From assembly GCA_024228495.1 (NCBI GenBank), contig JAAETJ010000282.1, positions 1-64,000 on the forward strand: a stretch of DNA of 64,000 nucleotides, read 5' to 3'. The position numbers were made by a program, and so were the translations under genes. Of this stretch, positions 42,923-56,814 are shown piece after piece. The stretch is from a bacterium. Lineage in GTDB: Bacteria; Pseudomonadota; Alphaproteobacteria; Rhizobiales; JAKIUO01. The notes beneath the pieces are model-generated. The model was not told where the DNA came from. It made no database searches and was given only the letters and a program-made list of their open reading frames with translations. The first letter of the stretch is position 1. Every line of letters begins with the position of its first letter.

Positions 42923-43822
42923 ATGCTTAGCCTGCTTATTATGAAAATATTGAAGTTCAAAAAGCACCAACTACTCGTCTCTGGAATACTCCTTGGTATG
43001 AGTATTGCCTTGGCGGGCTGTGGTTCGTCATTGCCATCAATTGGCAACCTGTTGGAAGACAAGTCAGTGCCAGAGAACGTCACAGGTACACCTGAGGAAC
43101 TTTATCGTCTTGGCGATGCTCGTTTGACGTCTGGCAATTATCCAGTGGCCGTGAAATATTTCGAGGAAGTTGATCGCCAGCATCCCTATTCGCCATTGGC
43201 AAGGCGTGCCATTGTGATGGCCTCTTTTGCCTATTATAAAGATGGTAAATATCCAGAAGCCATTGCTGGTGCCAAGCGCTATGTCACACTGCATCCCGGC
43301 ACCAAAGAAGCGGCATTGGCGCAATATATCGTCTCCAGCTCATATTTTGACCGCATAAAAAATCCCAGCAATGACCAGACAGCAACCAAAAAGGCACTGC
43401 TTGAGCTCAAGGTTCTGGTCCGGCGCTATCCAAATAGTCGCTATGTGAAAAAAGTTAAAAATCGTATAAAAATTGCCGTGGATGTACTGGCTGCGCATGA
43501 AATGGAAGTCGGGCGTTATTACCTCAAAAATAGTAACTATCTGGCGGCCATTAATCGCTTTAAAACCGTTGTGCGCTCCTATCAGACCACCAAGCATGTG
43601 GAAGAGGGCTTGGCGCGCCTGACCGAGGCATATATGGCGATGGGCGTTACCACTGAAGCGCAAAGTGCTGCCGCGATACTTGGTCATAACTTTCCCAGCT
43701 CAAAATGGTATCATGACAGCTATGCGCTTCTGAAGTCAGGAGGGCTGGCTCCACGCGAGCATAAGGGGTCGTGGATCTCGCGAACATGGAAAACGGTCAC
43801 CAAGACCGTTTTACCTGGCTAA
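42923..43822 (+). CDS. bamD: Outer-membrane assembly lipoprotein BamD
   Basis: Lipoprotein of the BAM complex that folds outer-membrane beta-barrels (formerly ComL/YfiO). A signal peptide ends in the lipobox LAGC, so it should be lipidated and held to the outer membrane. The body has tetratricopeptide repeats (LYRLGDARLTSGNYPVAVKYFEEV, YYKDGKYPEAIAGAKRY and on), 299 residues. The start could be ATG at 42923 or ATG at 42941; the second gives a more usual signal peptide length but lacks a ribosome binding site. It is transcribed with recN and ligA. Confidence 0.94.
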   Translation: MLSLLIMKILKFKKHQLLVSGILLGMSIALAGCGSSLPSIGNLLEDKSVPENVTGTPEELYRLGDARLTSGNYPVAVKYFEEVDRQHPYSPLARRAIVMASFAYYKDGKYPEAIAGAKRYVTLHPGTKEAALAQYIVSSSYFDRIKNPSNDQTATKKALLELKVLVRRYPNSRYVKKVKNRIKIAVDVLAAHEMEVGRYYLKNSNYLAAINRFKTVVRSYQTTKHVEEGLARLTEAYMAMGVTTEAQSAAAILGHNFPSSKWYHDSYALLKSGGLAPREHKGSWISRTWKTVTKTVLPG

Positions 43823-43945
43823 ATCACTTTTTGATCTGCGCGGTTTTCTCGTTTTTTCAATTCACAGTCTTGTTTGAAAATGCTTGTATCGCAGCGGGAT
43901 TGCAGCCCATATGGGGGTGACGGTTTTAGCTAAGCGAGGGCGGGA

Positions 43946-48261
<4,316 letters not shown>

Positions 48262-48440
48262 GTTGGCTAAAAATGTGGCAGGAACGGTACGCTATCGAGG
48301 GTGATGTCGGGTGATACATAGGCCCAATGGGCGACTGTAAACAGCACGCAGGAAATAGCTGCTGTAATCTGTGTTTCTTAGCTGTAGTAGCTCAGACTTT
48401 ATCCGACATCGGTGCAATAAGCGGAAATTATTCTAGCTGA

Positions 48441-51400
48441 TCATCCCAGTTCGACTAACAGGTCCTTTGCGTCGATATGGTCGCCGGGAAAAACATGAAC
48501 AGCCTTGACAACGGCATCGTGTTCAGCGTGAATGCCGAGTTCCATTTTCATGGCCTCCAAGGTCAGCAGCAGATCGCCGGTGGAGATTTTTTGACCAGCT
48601 GTCACGGTCACGGCGGCAACCGATCCCATCATCGGCGCACCAATGTGATCTGTGTTCCCGGCCTCGGCTTTGGGACGACTGGGAACAGCACTTTTGTTGT
48701 TGCGATCCAAAACGCGGATAACGCGCGGCTGCCCATTGAGTTCGAAGAAGACTTTGATTTCTCCCTCCTTGTTCGTTTCGCTTACCGCCTGCAACCGGAT
48801 CTCCAGCGTCTTGCCTGGATCGATCTCCGCCGAGATCTGCTCTCCTGGTTGCATGCCATAGAAAAAGGTGTTGGTTGGCAGGGTGCGCACAGGGCCATAG
48901 ATCCGGTGACGGCCTAGATAGTCGAGGAAGACTTTCGGGTACATGAGATATCCTGCAAGATCCTCATCATCGACGTTAAAGCCTTCCAGTTCTTCGGAGA
49001 GCTCCGCCCGCTTACCCTCGATTTCTATTGGTGGTAGATGCTTGCCCGGACGCTCTAGGTTTGGTTTCTCGCCCTTGAGGACCTTCTTGACAATCTTGTC
49101 GGGGAAACCACCCGGCGGCTGACCAAGATTACCACGCATCATATCAACCACCGATTCAGGAAAAGCGACTTCGTATTTTGGATCTTCAACTTCCTCTCGG
49201 GTGAGCCCCTGACTGACCATCATCAGTGCCATGTCACCAACCACCTTGGAGCTTGGCGTCACTTTGATGATATCGCCAAACATCTGGTTGACATCTGCAT
49301 AGGTCTGAGCGACCTTTGACCACTTTTCCTCCAGTCCAATGGAACGCGCCTGAGCCTTCAGGTTCGTGAACTGGCCACCCGGCATTTCGTGTAGGTAAAC
49401 CTCAGAAGCAGGCGCTACTGCACCAGTCTCGAATGCAACATATTGTCCACGCACGGCTTCCCAGTAATTGCTTATCTCCCGTACTGCTTCAATTTCTATA
49501 CCGGTGTCCCGCTCTGTATGCCGTAGCGCCTCGACGATTGAGCCAAAGCAAGGTTGGGAAGTATTGCCGGACATGCTGTCCATCGCTGCATCGACAGCAT
49601 CCACGCCTGCGTCGCAGGCCGCAAGAACCGTAGAAGCTGCAATACCGCTAGTGTCATGAGTATGGAAGTGAATAGGCATGCCGATTTCTTCCTTCAGCGC
49701 CTTGAACAGCACCCGCGCTGCTGCGGGCTTCAATAAACCCGCCATATCCTTGACACCCAGAATATGTGCTCCGGTCCCCTTGAGCTTTTTGCCCATCTCA
49801 ACATAATATTCGAGATCGTATTTCGACCGGTCGGGATTGAGTATGTCGCCTGTATAACAGATGGTAGCCTCGCAAATCTTGCCGGTTTCCAATACTGCAT
49901 CAATCGAAACGTGCATGTTCTCAACCCAGTTCAAAGAGTCGAATACGCGGAACACATCCACTCCAGTCTCTGCAGACTGTTTGACAAAGAACTGAACGAC
50001 ATTGTCGGGGTAATTTGTATAGCCGACACCATTCGAAGCACGCAGAAGCATCTGCGTCATGATATTTGGCATATGTTTTCGTAGATCGCGCAGCCGTTGC
50101 CAGGGACACTCTTGCAAAAAGCGATAGGCCACGTCGAATGTTGCTCCGCCCCAGCATTCGACACTGAACAACTTCGGCAGATTGTGAGCATATGTTTCTG
50201 CTACATTGACCATATCAATGGAACGCATCCGCGTGGCAAACAGCGACTGATGCGCATCGCGCATTGTGGTGTCCGTCATCAACACCTGCTTTTGCGCGGT
50301 TAACCAGTCGGCGACTGCCTGCGGCCCCTTTTCCTCGAGCAGATTGCGCGTGCCGTACGCAAGATGTTTCACGCGCTTTTCGGGAACTCGAGGTTGTTTC
50401 ATATCGTCCGCCGGCCTGTCTCTCACTTCCGTATCTGGATGACCATTGGTGGTAATATCAGCAATATATGTCAGGATCTTTGAGGCCCGATCCTGACGTT
50501 TCTTGAATTTGAACAATGCGGGAGTTTCATCGATGAATCTTGTTGTGTATTCACTGCGGAGAAAGACTGGATGCTTCAACAGGTTCTCGACAAAGGCAAT
50601 ATTGGTCGAAACTCCGCGCACCCTAAATTCTCTGAGCGCTCGGTCCATACGGTTGATCGCCGCTTCAGGAGTTTGCGCGTGAGCCGTAACCTTCACGAGC
50701 AGCGAATCATAGAAGGGGGTAATCACACTACCATTATAGGCGGAGCCACCATCAAGCCGGATACCCATACCGTTTGCCGAGCGATAGGCTGTTATGCGGC
50801 CGTAATCCGGGATAAAATTGTTCTGCGGATCTTCGGTGGTGATACGCGTCTGCAGTGCGTGGCCAATTAGCTGGACCTCACTCTGCGAAACATGACCCGT
50901 TGCCTCGGCAATACTCTTGCCCTCGGCAATCTTGATCTGGGCCTGAACAATGTCGATGCCGGTAACTTCTTCAGTTACCGTATGCTCCACCTGTACGCGT
51001 GGATTGACCTCAATGAAATAGAATTTCCCCGTATCCATATCCATCAAAAATTCGACCGTACCTGCGCTCTCATAGTTTACGTGCTGACAGATTTTCAGGC
51101 CGAGATCGCACAATTCTTCTCGCTGTTCTTGCGACAAATACGGAGCTGGAGCACGTTCAATCACCTTCTGGTTTCGCCGCTGAACAGAACAGTCGCGCTC
51201 CCACAGATGATAGATATTGCCATGCTGATCTCCGAGAATCTGCACTTCAACATGACGAGCACGAATGATCATCTTTTCGAGATAACCTTCGCCATTTCCA
51301 AAAGCAGCTTCAGCTTCCCGCCTACCGGCAAGAATTTTTTCTTCAAGATCGTCTTCGCTGTTGATCGCCCGCATCCCTCGACCGCCGCCACCCCAACTGG

Positions 51401-51881
51401 CCTTCAGCATCAAAGGGTAGCCGACCTCCATGGCTTCAGCGCGTATGGCCACTATGTCATCACCTAATACATCCGTTGCGGGAATAACGGGAACTCCGGC
51501 AACAATTGCCACTTTGCGGGCACTTGCCTTGTCGCCAAGTGCTCGCATGGTTTCCGCCTTCGGACCAATAAAGGTGATTCCATTGGCGTGACAAGCATCA
51601 ACAAAATCGGGATTTTCGCTCAACAAACCGTAGCCGGGGTGAATGGCGTCTGCCCCCGAGGTTTTTGCCACCCGTATCATTTCATCAATGGACAGATAAG
51701 CCGCCACGGGGCCCAGGCCTTCTCCAATAAGATAGGCCTCATCTGACTTGAACCGATGCAAGGACAGATGGTCTTCTGCGGCGTAGATTGCGACGGTTTT
51801 GATACAAAGTTCATTGGCTGCACGTAAAACGCGGATCGCAATTTCACTTCTATTGGCAACCAATAGTTTTTTAATTTTCAT
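48441..51881 (-). CDS. pyc: Pyruvate carboxylase
   Basis: Biotin enzyme carboxylating pyruvate to oxaloacetate to refill the TCA cycle and feed gluconeogenesis. The single chain of 1,146 residues has all parts: biotin carboxylase ATP-grasp domain (about 1-450, start LLVANRSEIAIRV, KASWGGGGRGMR, EVNPRVQVEHTVTE), carboxyltransferase TIM barrel (about 530-810, TTMRDAHQSLFATRMR, HFHTHDTSG), and biotinyl carrier at the C-terminus with the biotin lysine in EAMKM (Lys1112). ATGs at 51884 and 51881 are both possible; GGGGA spacing favours 51881. The start overlaps the end of lutC, so pyc is the last gene of the lut operon. It meets ligA tail to tail across a 179-bp gap. Confidence 0.96.
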   Translation of the reverse strand: MKIKKLLVANRSEIAIRVLRAANELCIKTVAIYAAEDHLSLHRFKSDEAYLIGEGLGPVAAYLSIDEMIRVAKTSGADAIHPGYGLLSENPDFVDACHANGITFIGPKAETMRALGDKASARKVAIVAGVPVIPATDVLGDDIVAIRAEAMEVGYPLMLKASWGGGGRGMRAINSEDDLEEKILAGRREAEAAFGNGEGYLEKMIIRARHVEVQILGDQHGNIYHLWERDCSVQRRNQKVIERAPAPYLSQEQREELCDLGLKICQHVNYESAGTVEFLMDMDTGKFYFIEVNPRVQVEHTVTEEVTGIDIVQAQIKIAEGKSIAEATGHVSQSEVQLIGHALQTRITTEDPQNNFIPDYGRITAYRSANGMGIRLDGGSAYNGSVITPFYDSLLVKVTAHAQTPEAAINRMDRALREFRVRGVSTNIAFVENLLKHPVFLRSEYTTRFIDETPALFKFKKRQDRASKILTYIADITTNGHPDTEVRDRPADDMKQPRVPEKRVKHLAYGTRNLLEEKGPQAVADWLTAQKQVLMTDTTMRDAHQSLFATRMRSIDMVNVAETYAHNLPKLFSVECWGGATFDVAYRFLQECPWQRLRDLRKHMPNIMTQMLLRASNGVGYTNYPDNVVQFFVKQSAETGVDVFRVFDSLNWVENMHVSIDAVLETGKICEATICYTGDILNPDRSKYDLEYYVEMGKKLKGTGAHILGVKDMAGLLKPAAARVLFKALKEEIGMPIHFHTHDTSGIAASTVLAACDAGVDAVDAAMDSMSGNTSQPCFGSIVEALRHTERDTGIEIEAVREISNYWEAVRGQYVAFETGAVAPASEVYLHEMPGGQFTNLKAQARSIGLEEKWSKVAQTYADVNQMFGDIIKVTPSSKVVGDMALMMVSQGLTREEVEDPKYEVAFPESVVDMMRGNLGQPPGGFPDKIVKKVLKGEKPNLERPGKHLPPIEIEGKRAELSEELEGFNVDDEDLAGYLMYPKVFLDYLGRHRIYGPVRTLPTNTFFYGMQPGEQISAEIDPGKTLEIRLQAVSETNKEGEIKVFFELNGQPRVIRVLDRNNKSAVPSRPKAEAGNTDHIGAPMMGSVAAVTVTAGQKISTGDLLLTLEAMKMELGIHAEHDAVVKAVHVFPGDHIDAKDLLVELG

Positions 51882-52563
51882 CATATGTCCCCACTATCTG
51901 GTTTGTATCGTCAATCAGAATAATATGCAGTTCGCGAGGACCATGAGCGCCAGTGACCAGGACACCTTCAATATCAGTCGTACCACTTGCACCAGTGACC
52001 AGACAGACGTTTCGAGGGGTTGGATCACCCGCAATATTTGCGGCATTTGCATAGGACTCAAGGTAGGGTACGATTGTTGAGGCCCGTACCGCAACGATGT
52101 GAAAGCTTGGCAGAAAGTTGAAAAGAACCGGCATATCGCTCGCAGAATGGAAAACCAGTGATCCTGTTTCAGCGATACCCCATCTCGCAATACCAACTAC
52201 GACGCCGTCATCAACCTCTTTGCCAAGCTGAAAACCGGATTGCCCCCAATCCAGATCCACCAAAGCCCTGTCAGGCTGTAGTGCAATTTTATTAACCAGA
52301 CCTTTTTCACTCAAGACGCCGGCGACTGTATCAATCAATTCCTCCATCGAAGAGATCCTTGTTATGCTGGCACCGACCTTCGGACCTGAAGTCCTGGTAT
52401 AAAATGCTTCCACAACATCAGCTATGGAAAGGCCCGGCAATTCTGGTTCAAATGACGTTAAAAGCTTGACAGCTTCCTGATCAATCGAATGCTCATCAGC
52501 CTTTTCGCGATGGGCGAGTGCTACGGATATATTTCCCATGATTTGTTTGCGCGCCAAACTCAT
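51871..52563 (-). CDS. lutC: Lactate utilisation protein LutC (LUD domain)
   Basis: LUD-domain subunit of the LutABC L-lactate oxidase system. 230 residues from ATG at 52563, which follows AAGGAGA; the longer frame upstream is just lutB in another register. It has the conserved RISSMEELIDTVAG region, GIARWGIAETGSLVF and the C-terminal GAHGPRELHIILID motif. No iron-sulphur motif, as expected for LutC. Start overlaps lutB's stop by 4 bases; its end overlaps pyc. Confidence 0.9.
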   Translation of the reverse strand: MSLARKQIMGNISVALAHREKADEHSIDQEAVKLLTSFEPELPGLSIADVVEAFYTRTSGPKVGASITRISSMEELIDTVAGVLSEKGLVNKIALQPDRALVDLDWGQSGFQLGKEVDDGVVVGIARWGIAETGSLVFHSASDMPVLFNFLPSFHIVAVRASTIVPYLESYANAANIAGDPTPRNVCLVTGASGTTDIEGVLVTGAHGPRELHIILIDDTNQIVGTYDEN

Positions 52564-53975
52564 GATCCGTTCTCCTTGTGACGGGATCTCTGTAATTGCA
52601 TGAATGATCTTGAAGCAGGAGCTGGAAGATCGCGATGCCTGGTCCAATTGCCTGCCAACGGCATCCAACGGATCCGGCCATTTTTCTGGAACAACCGAAT
52701 GACCTTGGAAGCAATTTTTGAAACTGCGTGATAGAGCTTGGGTCGTTTGGCGAATTGGGCCCAAACAGAAACATTCGCTTTTGTCAGCCAGGGTTCATAG
52801 CCACTTCGCCAGCTACGGCTTCGCAATTGCCTTAACAGGGTTGGCAAAGGAATCCCCACCGGGCATACTTCGGCACAACGACCATTTAGCGTGCATGCAT
52901 GTGGTAAGTCTCGCGACTGCTTCAGCCCATCGAAAACGGGCGTCAAAACGGCTCCCATCGGCCCCGGATAGGTTCCGCCATAAGCATGTCCACCGACCTG
53001 ACGATAGACGACACAGTGGTTCATGCAAGCGCCACAACGGATACAACGGAGCATTTCCTCCATACCATCTGCCAGCATTTGCGTTCTGCCATTATCGACT
53101 AGAATGATATGAAACTCTTCGGGTCCATCAGCGTCATTCGGTCGTTTGGGACCGCAATGAAAGGTGGTGTATTGAGTTATGTCCGCTCCAGTTGCCGAAC
53201 GCACCAGCAAGCGCAACAGAACAAAAGCATGTTCAATAGAAGGAACGAGTTTCTCTATGCCGGCAGTGACGATGTGCACTTTTGGAGGTGTCGTCGTCAA
53301 CTCGGCGTTGCCCTCATTTGTAACGACGCACACTGCGCCGGTATCCGCTATCAAAAAATTTGCACCCGAGATCCCAACATCGGCGGTTAAAAATTTCTGC
53401 CGCAGATCACGCCGTGCACTTAATACAAGATCTGCGATCTCCTCACTTACTGGTGGTTTTTCATGCTTGCTTTTAAACAACGAGAAAATTTCTTCGCGAC
53501 TTTTATGCATTGCCGGCCAGACGATATGTGAGGGTCTTTCGCCCGCCAGCTGAACGATATGTTCTGCCAGGTCGGTTTCGACACACTCAATCCCAGCAAG
53601 TTCAAGCGCATGTGGAAGACCGATTTCTTCACCCAGCATGGATTTTGAACGCGTAACACGCTTTGCCTTTGCCATTTTGCAGATATCCACGGCAATATGA
53701 CTGGCTTCTTCAGCGGTACGTGCCCAATGCACCTTTGCACCGGAGGCAACAGCATTGCGTTCAAATGTTTCGAGATAATGATCAAGGTTCGCGATAACGT
53801 GATCCTTGATACGTTTTGCACACGATCGCATATTAGAAAAATCCGGCAACTCGGCTATTGCGATAGCACGTTTCTTTTCAGCGGTGCTTGCTGTTCGTTC
53901 GATCGCTGCTTTCAGCGTTTTGTTTGCAACGGCAGCTTGCGCCCTTTTCTTGAAAGTGGATTCGATTGCCGTCAT
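52560..53975 (-). CDS. lutB: Lactate utilisation iron-sulphur protein LutB
   Basis: Iron-sulphur subunit of LutABC. The N-terminal half is a LUD domain (GLPHALELAGIECVETDLAEHI, ISGANFLIADTGAV), and the C-terminal half has two 4Fe-4S clusters: C-I-R-C-G-A-C-M-N-H-C and C-x5-C-x3-CP. Then comes an Arg-rich C-terminal region of 100 residues. A GTG at 53993 opens the frame, but ATG at 53975 with GAAGAGG 8 bases upstream is better and gives 471 residues. It follows lutA closely. Confidence 0.93.
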   Translation of the reverse strand: MTAIESTFKKRAQAAVANKTLKAAIERTASTAEKKRAIAIAELPDFSNMRSCAKRIKDHVIANLDHYLETFERNAVASGAKVHWARTAEEASHIAVDICKMAKAKRVTRSKSMLGEEIGLPHALELAGIECVETDLAEHIVQLAGERPSHIVWPAMHKSREEIFSLFKSKHEKPPVSEEIADLVLSARRDLRQKFLTADVGISGANFLIADTGAVCVVTNEGNAELTTTPPKVHIVTAGIEKLVPSIEHAFVLLRLLVRSATGADITQYTTFHCGPKRPNDADGPEEFHIILVDNGRTQMLADGMEEMLRCIRCGACMNHCVVYRQVGGHAYGGTYPGPMGAVLTPVFDGLKQSRDLPHACTLNGRCAEVCPVGIPLPTLLRQLRSRSWRSGYEPWLTKANVSVWAQFAKRPKLYHAVSKIASKVIRLFQKNGRIRWMPLAGNWTRHRDLPAPASRSFMQLQRSRHKENGS

Positions 53976-53979
53976 GGGA

Positions 53980-54786
53980 TTAATCCTCTTCACCTATGGC
54001 TAGTCCATCACTCATATTGGCGAGTATTTCCGCAACGTGCATTGCGCGAACTTTCTGACCCTGCCGGGACTGCTTGCCTGCAATATTCATGAGGCACCCC
54101 AAATCACCCCCCAGCAACAGGTCAGCACCAGATTCTTTTATTGCTTCTGTTTTTTCACTTACGATGGCGTTGGAGATGTCTGGGTATTTAATGCTGAATG
54201 TTCCGCCAAATCCGCAACAATTCTCCGCTTTGTCCATCTCGCGTAGTGTCAGTCCTTCAACGGAGAACAGCAAGCGCCGCGGTTGTTGTTTTATGCCTAG
54301 CTCGCGCAAACCCGAGCATGAATCATGATAGGTTGCTGTCGCTTCACAGCGAGCCTGCACAGTGCTGATCCCCCGTATGTCTGTCAGAAAGGAAATCAGC
54401 TCGAATACCTTTGAGGAGAAAACGGCTGCACGTTCTGTCCATTCGGGATCATCAGCCAGAATTTCGGGATAATGCGTACGTATAGTGCCACCGCACGAAC
54501 CGGACGGCACGATGACATAATCATAAGATTCGAAATGCTCGATGACCTGTCGGGCAATCGTCTTTGTATTTTCAACGTCCCCACTATTTAAAGCCGGCTG
54601 TCCACAGCATGTCTGGGATTTTGGTATGAAGACTTCACAGCCCGCATCCTCTAGCAGTTTAATCGCTGCAAAACCGACATTAGGCCGAAACAGATCGACA
54701 AGGCAGGTTACAAACAGGCCAATTCGTGGGGATGAGGGACTGTTCTTTGCCTTGGAGAACTGTTCCGGTTTTTGATCTGGCATCAT
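53980..54786 (-). CDS. lutA: Lactate utilisation protein LutA
   Basis: LutA subunit, with two CCG cysteine-rich domains as in glycolate/lactate oxidase iron-sulphur partners: CCGQPALNSGD near residue 60 and CCGFGGTFS near residue 190, with YHDSCSGLRELG between. 268 residues. ATG at 54786 (or 54783) is preceded by GAAGGAAC. It is the first gene of lutABC-pyc. The 234-bp region upstream probably contains its promoter. No LutP permease or LutR regulator is next to it. Confidence 0.93.
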   Translation of the reverse strand: MMPDQKPEQFSKAKNSPSSPRIGLFVTCLVDLFRPNVGFAAIKLLEDAGCEVFIPKSQTCCGQPALNSGDVENTKTIARQVIEHFESYDYVIVPSGSCGGTIRTHYPEILADDPEWTERAAVFSSKVFELISFLTDIRGISTVQARCEATATYHDSCSGLRELGIKQQPRRLLFSVEGLTLREMDKAENCCGFGGTFSIKYPDISNAIVSEKTEAIKESGADLLLGGDLGCLMNIAGKQSRQGQKVRAMHVAEILANMSDGLAIGEED

Positions 54787-54919
54787 TCAGTTCCTTCTAA
54801 TCGACTAGTTGACTTTATCTGAGCCGGAAACCTGGCAGTCCGATTTGTTCAACGGCTTGTGCTTCTCCTTCGCCCGACCGAAGTCCCTTCCGGTAACGCT
54901 CGGAACGACGAGGATGGGT

Positions 54920-54979
54920 TTAGACGTTGCTGCGACAGACGATCCCGGCAAGCCCAGCAATGAATTCTTTGTCAGGCAT
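54920..54979 (-). other. 19-codon mini-ORF between lpdA and lutA
   Basis: On the minus strand, GAAGTGAG precedes an ATG at 54979 that opens 19 codons (MPDKEFIAGLAGIVCRSNV). The E-F-I-x-G-L-x-G-I pattern is like the extreme N-terminus of some citrate synthases, so it may be the stump of a deleted gene; it could also be a leader peptide of the lut operon or chance. Low confidence. Confidence 0.25.
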
Positions 54980-55020
54980 TTTACTCACTTCTGTATGGTT
55001 CGCTGCGGTTCGGCCACGTG

Positions 55021-56778
55021 CTATTTCTTCTTCCGCTGCGGTGGCAGGTCGGTACAAACGCCTTCAAATACTTCAGCGGCCATGCCGATGGATTCACCCA
55101 GCGTCGGATGGGGATGGATGGTCTTGCCGATGTCAGCGGGGTCCGCGCCCATTTCAACCGCAAGGCAAACTTCGCCAATAAGATCACCGGCATGGGTGCC
55201 TACGATGCCGCCGCCGATGCAGCGGTGGGTTTCTTCATCGAACAACAGCTTGGTGAAGCCTTCGTCGCGCCCATTGGCGATGGCGCGACCGGAAGCCGCC
55301 CAGGGGAACATAGACTTGCCGTATTTGATGCCCTTCGCCTTGCACTCACCTTCGGTGAGGCCAGCCCATGCGATCTCGGGATCGGTGTAAGCGACCGAAG
55401 GTATCTGACGTGCATCAAAGTAGCTGTTCTTGCCGCTTGCGGCTTCTGCGGCGACATGAGCTTCATGCACCGCCTTATGTGCCAGCATCGGCTGTCCGAC
55501 GATGTCGCCAATGGCAAAGATATGTGGCACGTTGGTGCGCATTTGCTTGTCGACCTTGATGAAGCCGCGCTCGCCAACTGCGACGCCGGCCTTGTCGGCA
55601 CCTATGAGTTTGCCATTGGGTGAGCGTCCGACGGCGACCAGCACCAAGTCGTAGACTTGTGGCCCGGAGGGTGCCTTGTTTCCCTCAAACGCCACATGGA
55701 TGCCGTCTGCCTTCGCCTCGACGCCAACCGTTTTCGTTTTGAGCATGATATTGTCGAAACGCGCGGCGTTCTTTTTTTGCCAGACCTTGACCAGATCGCG
55801 ATCCGCGCCCGGCATTAGGCCATCGAGCATTTCGACGACATCGAGCCGCGCACCGAGTGTTGAATAAACCGTCGCCATTTCAAGCCCGATGATGCCACCG
55901 CCGATGACCAGCATTTTTTTCGGGATCTGTCGAAGTTCAAGCGCGCCGGTGGAATCGACAATGCGCGGGTCTGAGGGAATGAACGGCAGGTTCACCGCTT
56001 CGGAACCCGCCGCGATGATCGCGTTTGCAAACTTGACCGTTTTACTGCCGGAGCCGTCGCTCAAGGTCGTTTCCAGATGATGGGGATCGAGGAACTTGCC
56101 GACACCTTGGACGATTTCGACCTTGCGTGCCTTGGCCATGCCTGCGAGTCCGCCCGTCAATTTGCCGATCACCTTGTCCTTGTGGGAGCGAAGCGCATCA
56201 AGGTTGATTTCAGGCTTGCCGTAGCTGATGCCATGGGCTGCCATGGCGGTGACTTCCTCCATGATTGCGGCGGTATGTAAAAGCGCCTTGGAGGGAATGC
56301 AGCCAACGTTGAGGCATACGCCGCCAAGCGTGGGGTTCCGCTCGACAAGCATAGTCTTGTGTCCGAGATCGGCGGCTCGGAAGGCGGCTGAGTAACCGCC
56401 AGGGCCGGCACCCAGAACCAGCACGTCGCATTCGATATCTGCGCCACCCGTATGAGTCGCAGCAAGGGGTGCCGGTGTTGCCGCCCCCGCCCCCGTTGCC
56501 GTGGACGCCTCGGTGCCGCTTTGAGCGTCAGCCACCGCGCTGACCGTTTCGAGGACGAGAATTACTGTGCCCTCGGCAACTTTCTCGTCGAGCTTGACAC
56601 ATATCTCTTTGACCGTGCCAGCTACTGGCGCTGGCACTTCCATGGCGGCCTTGTCGCTTTCGAGCGTGATCAACGGATCTTCAATTGCGATCGTCGATCC
56701 CGGCTCGACATGGATCTCAATGACGGGAACATCAGTAAATTCGCCAATATCCGGAATCTTGATTTCAATGGTGCCCAT
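55021..56778 (-). CDS. lpdA: Dihydrolipoyl dehydrogenase with N-terminal lipoyl domain (E3 of PDH)
   Basis: FAD enzyme reoxidising the dihydrolipoyl groups of the pyruvate dehydrogenase E2. The 585 residues include an extra N-terminal lipoyl domain (lipoyl-lysine in ESDKAAMEVP), an Ala/Thr-rich linker (about 80-115), then the flavoprotein: GAGPGGYSAAFRAADLG, the redox disulphide CLNVGC, and the C-terminal HPHPTLGES His-Glu pair. E3 with its own lipoyl domain is known in other bacterial PDH operons. AAGGAGAA before ATG at 56778. It is the third gene of the aceE-aceF-lpdA set, 36 bp after aceF. Confidence 0.96.
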   Translation of the reverse strand: MGTIEIKIPDIGEFTDVPVIEIHVEPGSTIAIEDPLITLESDKAAMEVPAPVAGTVKEICVKLDEKVAEGTVILVLETVSAVADAQSGTEASTATGAGAATPAPLAATHTGGADIECDVLVLGAGPGGYSAAFRAADLGHKTMLVERNPTLGGVCLNVGCIPSKALLHTAAIMEEVTAMAAHGISYGKPEINLDALRSHKDKVIGKLTGGLAGMAKARKVEIVQGVGKFLDPHHLETTLSDGSGSKTVKFANAIIAAGSEAVNLPFIPSDPRIVDSTGALELRQIPKKMLVIGGGIIGLEMATVYSTLGARLDVVEMLDGLMPGADRDLVKVWQKKNAARFDNIMLKTKTVGVEAKADGIHVAFEGNKAPSGPQVYDLVLVAVGRSPNGKLIGADKAGVAVGERGFIKVDKQMRTNVPHIFAIGDIVGQPMLAHKAVHEAHVAAEAASGKNSYFDARQIPSVAYTDPEIAWAGLTEGECKAKGIKYGKSMFPWAASGRAIANGRDEGFTKLLFDEETHRCIGGGIVGTHAGDLIGEVCLAVEMGADPADIGKTIHPHPTLGESIGMAAEVFEGVCTDLPPQRKKK

Positions 56779-56814
56779 TATGGCGGTTCTCCTTAATTCT
56801 TTTGAGGCGCTCGC

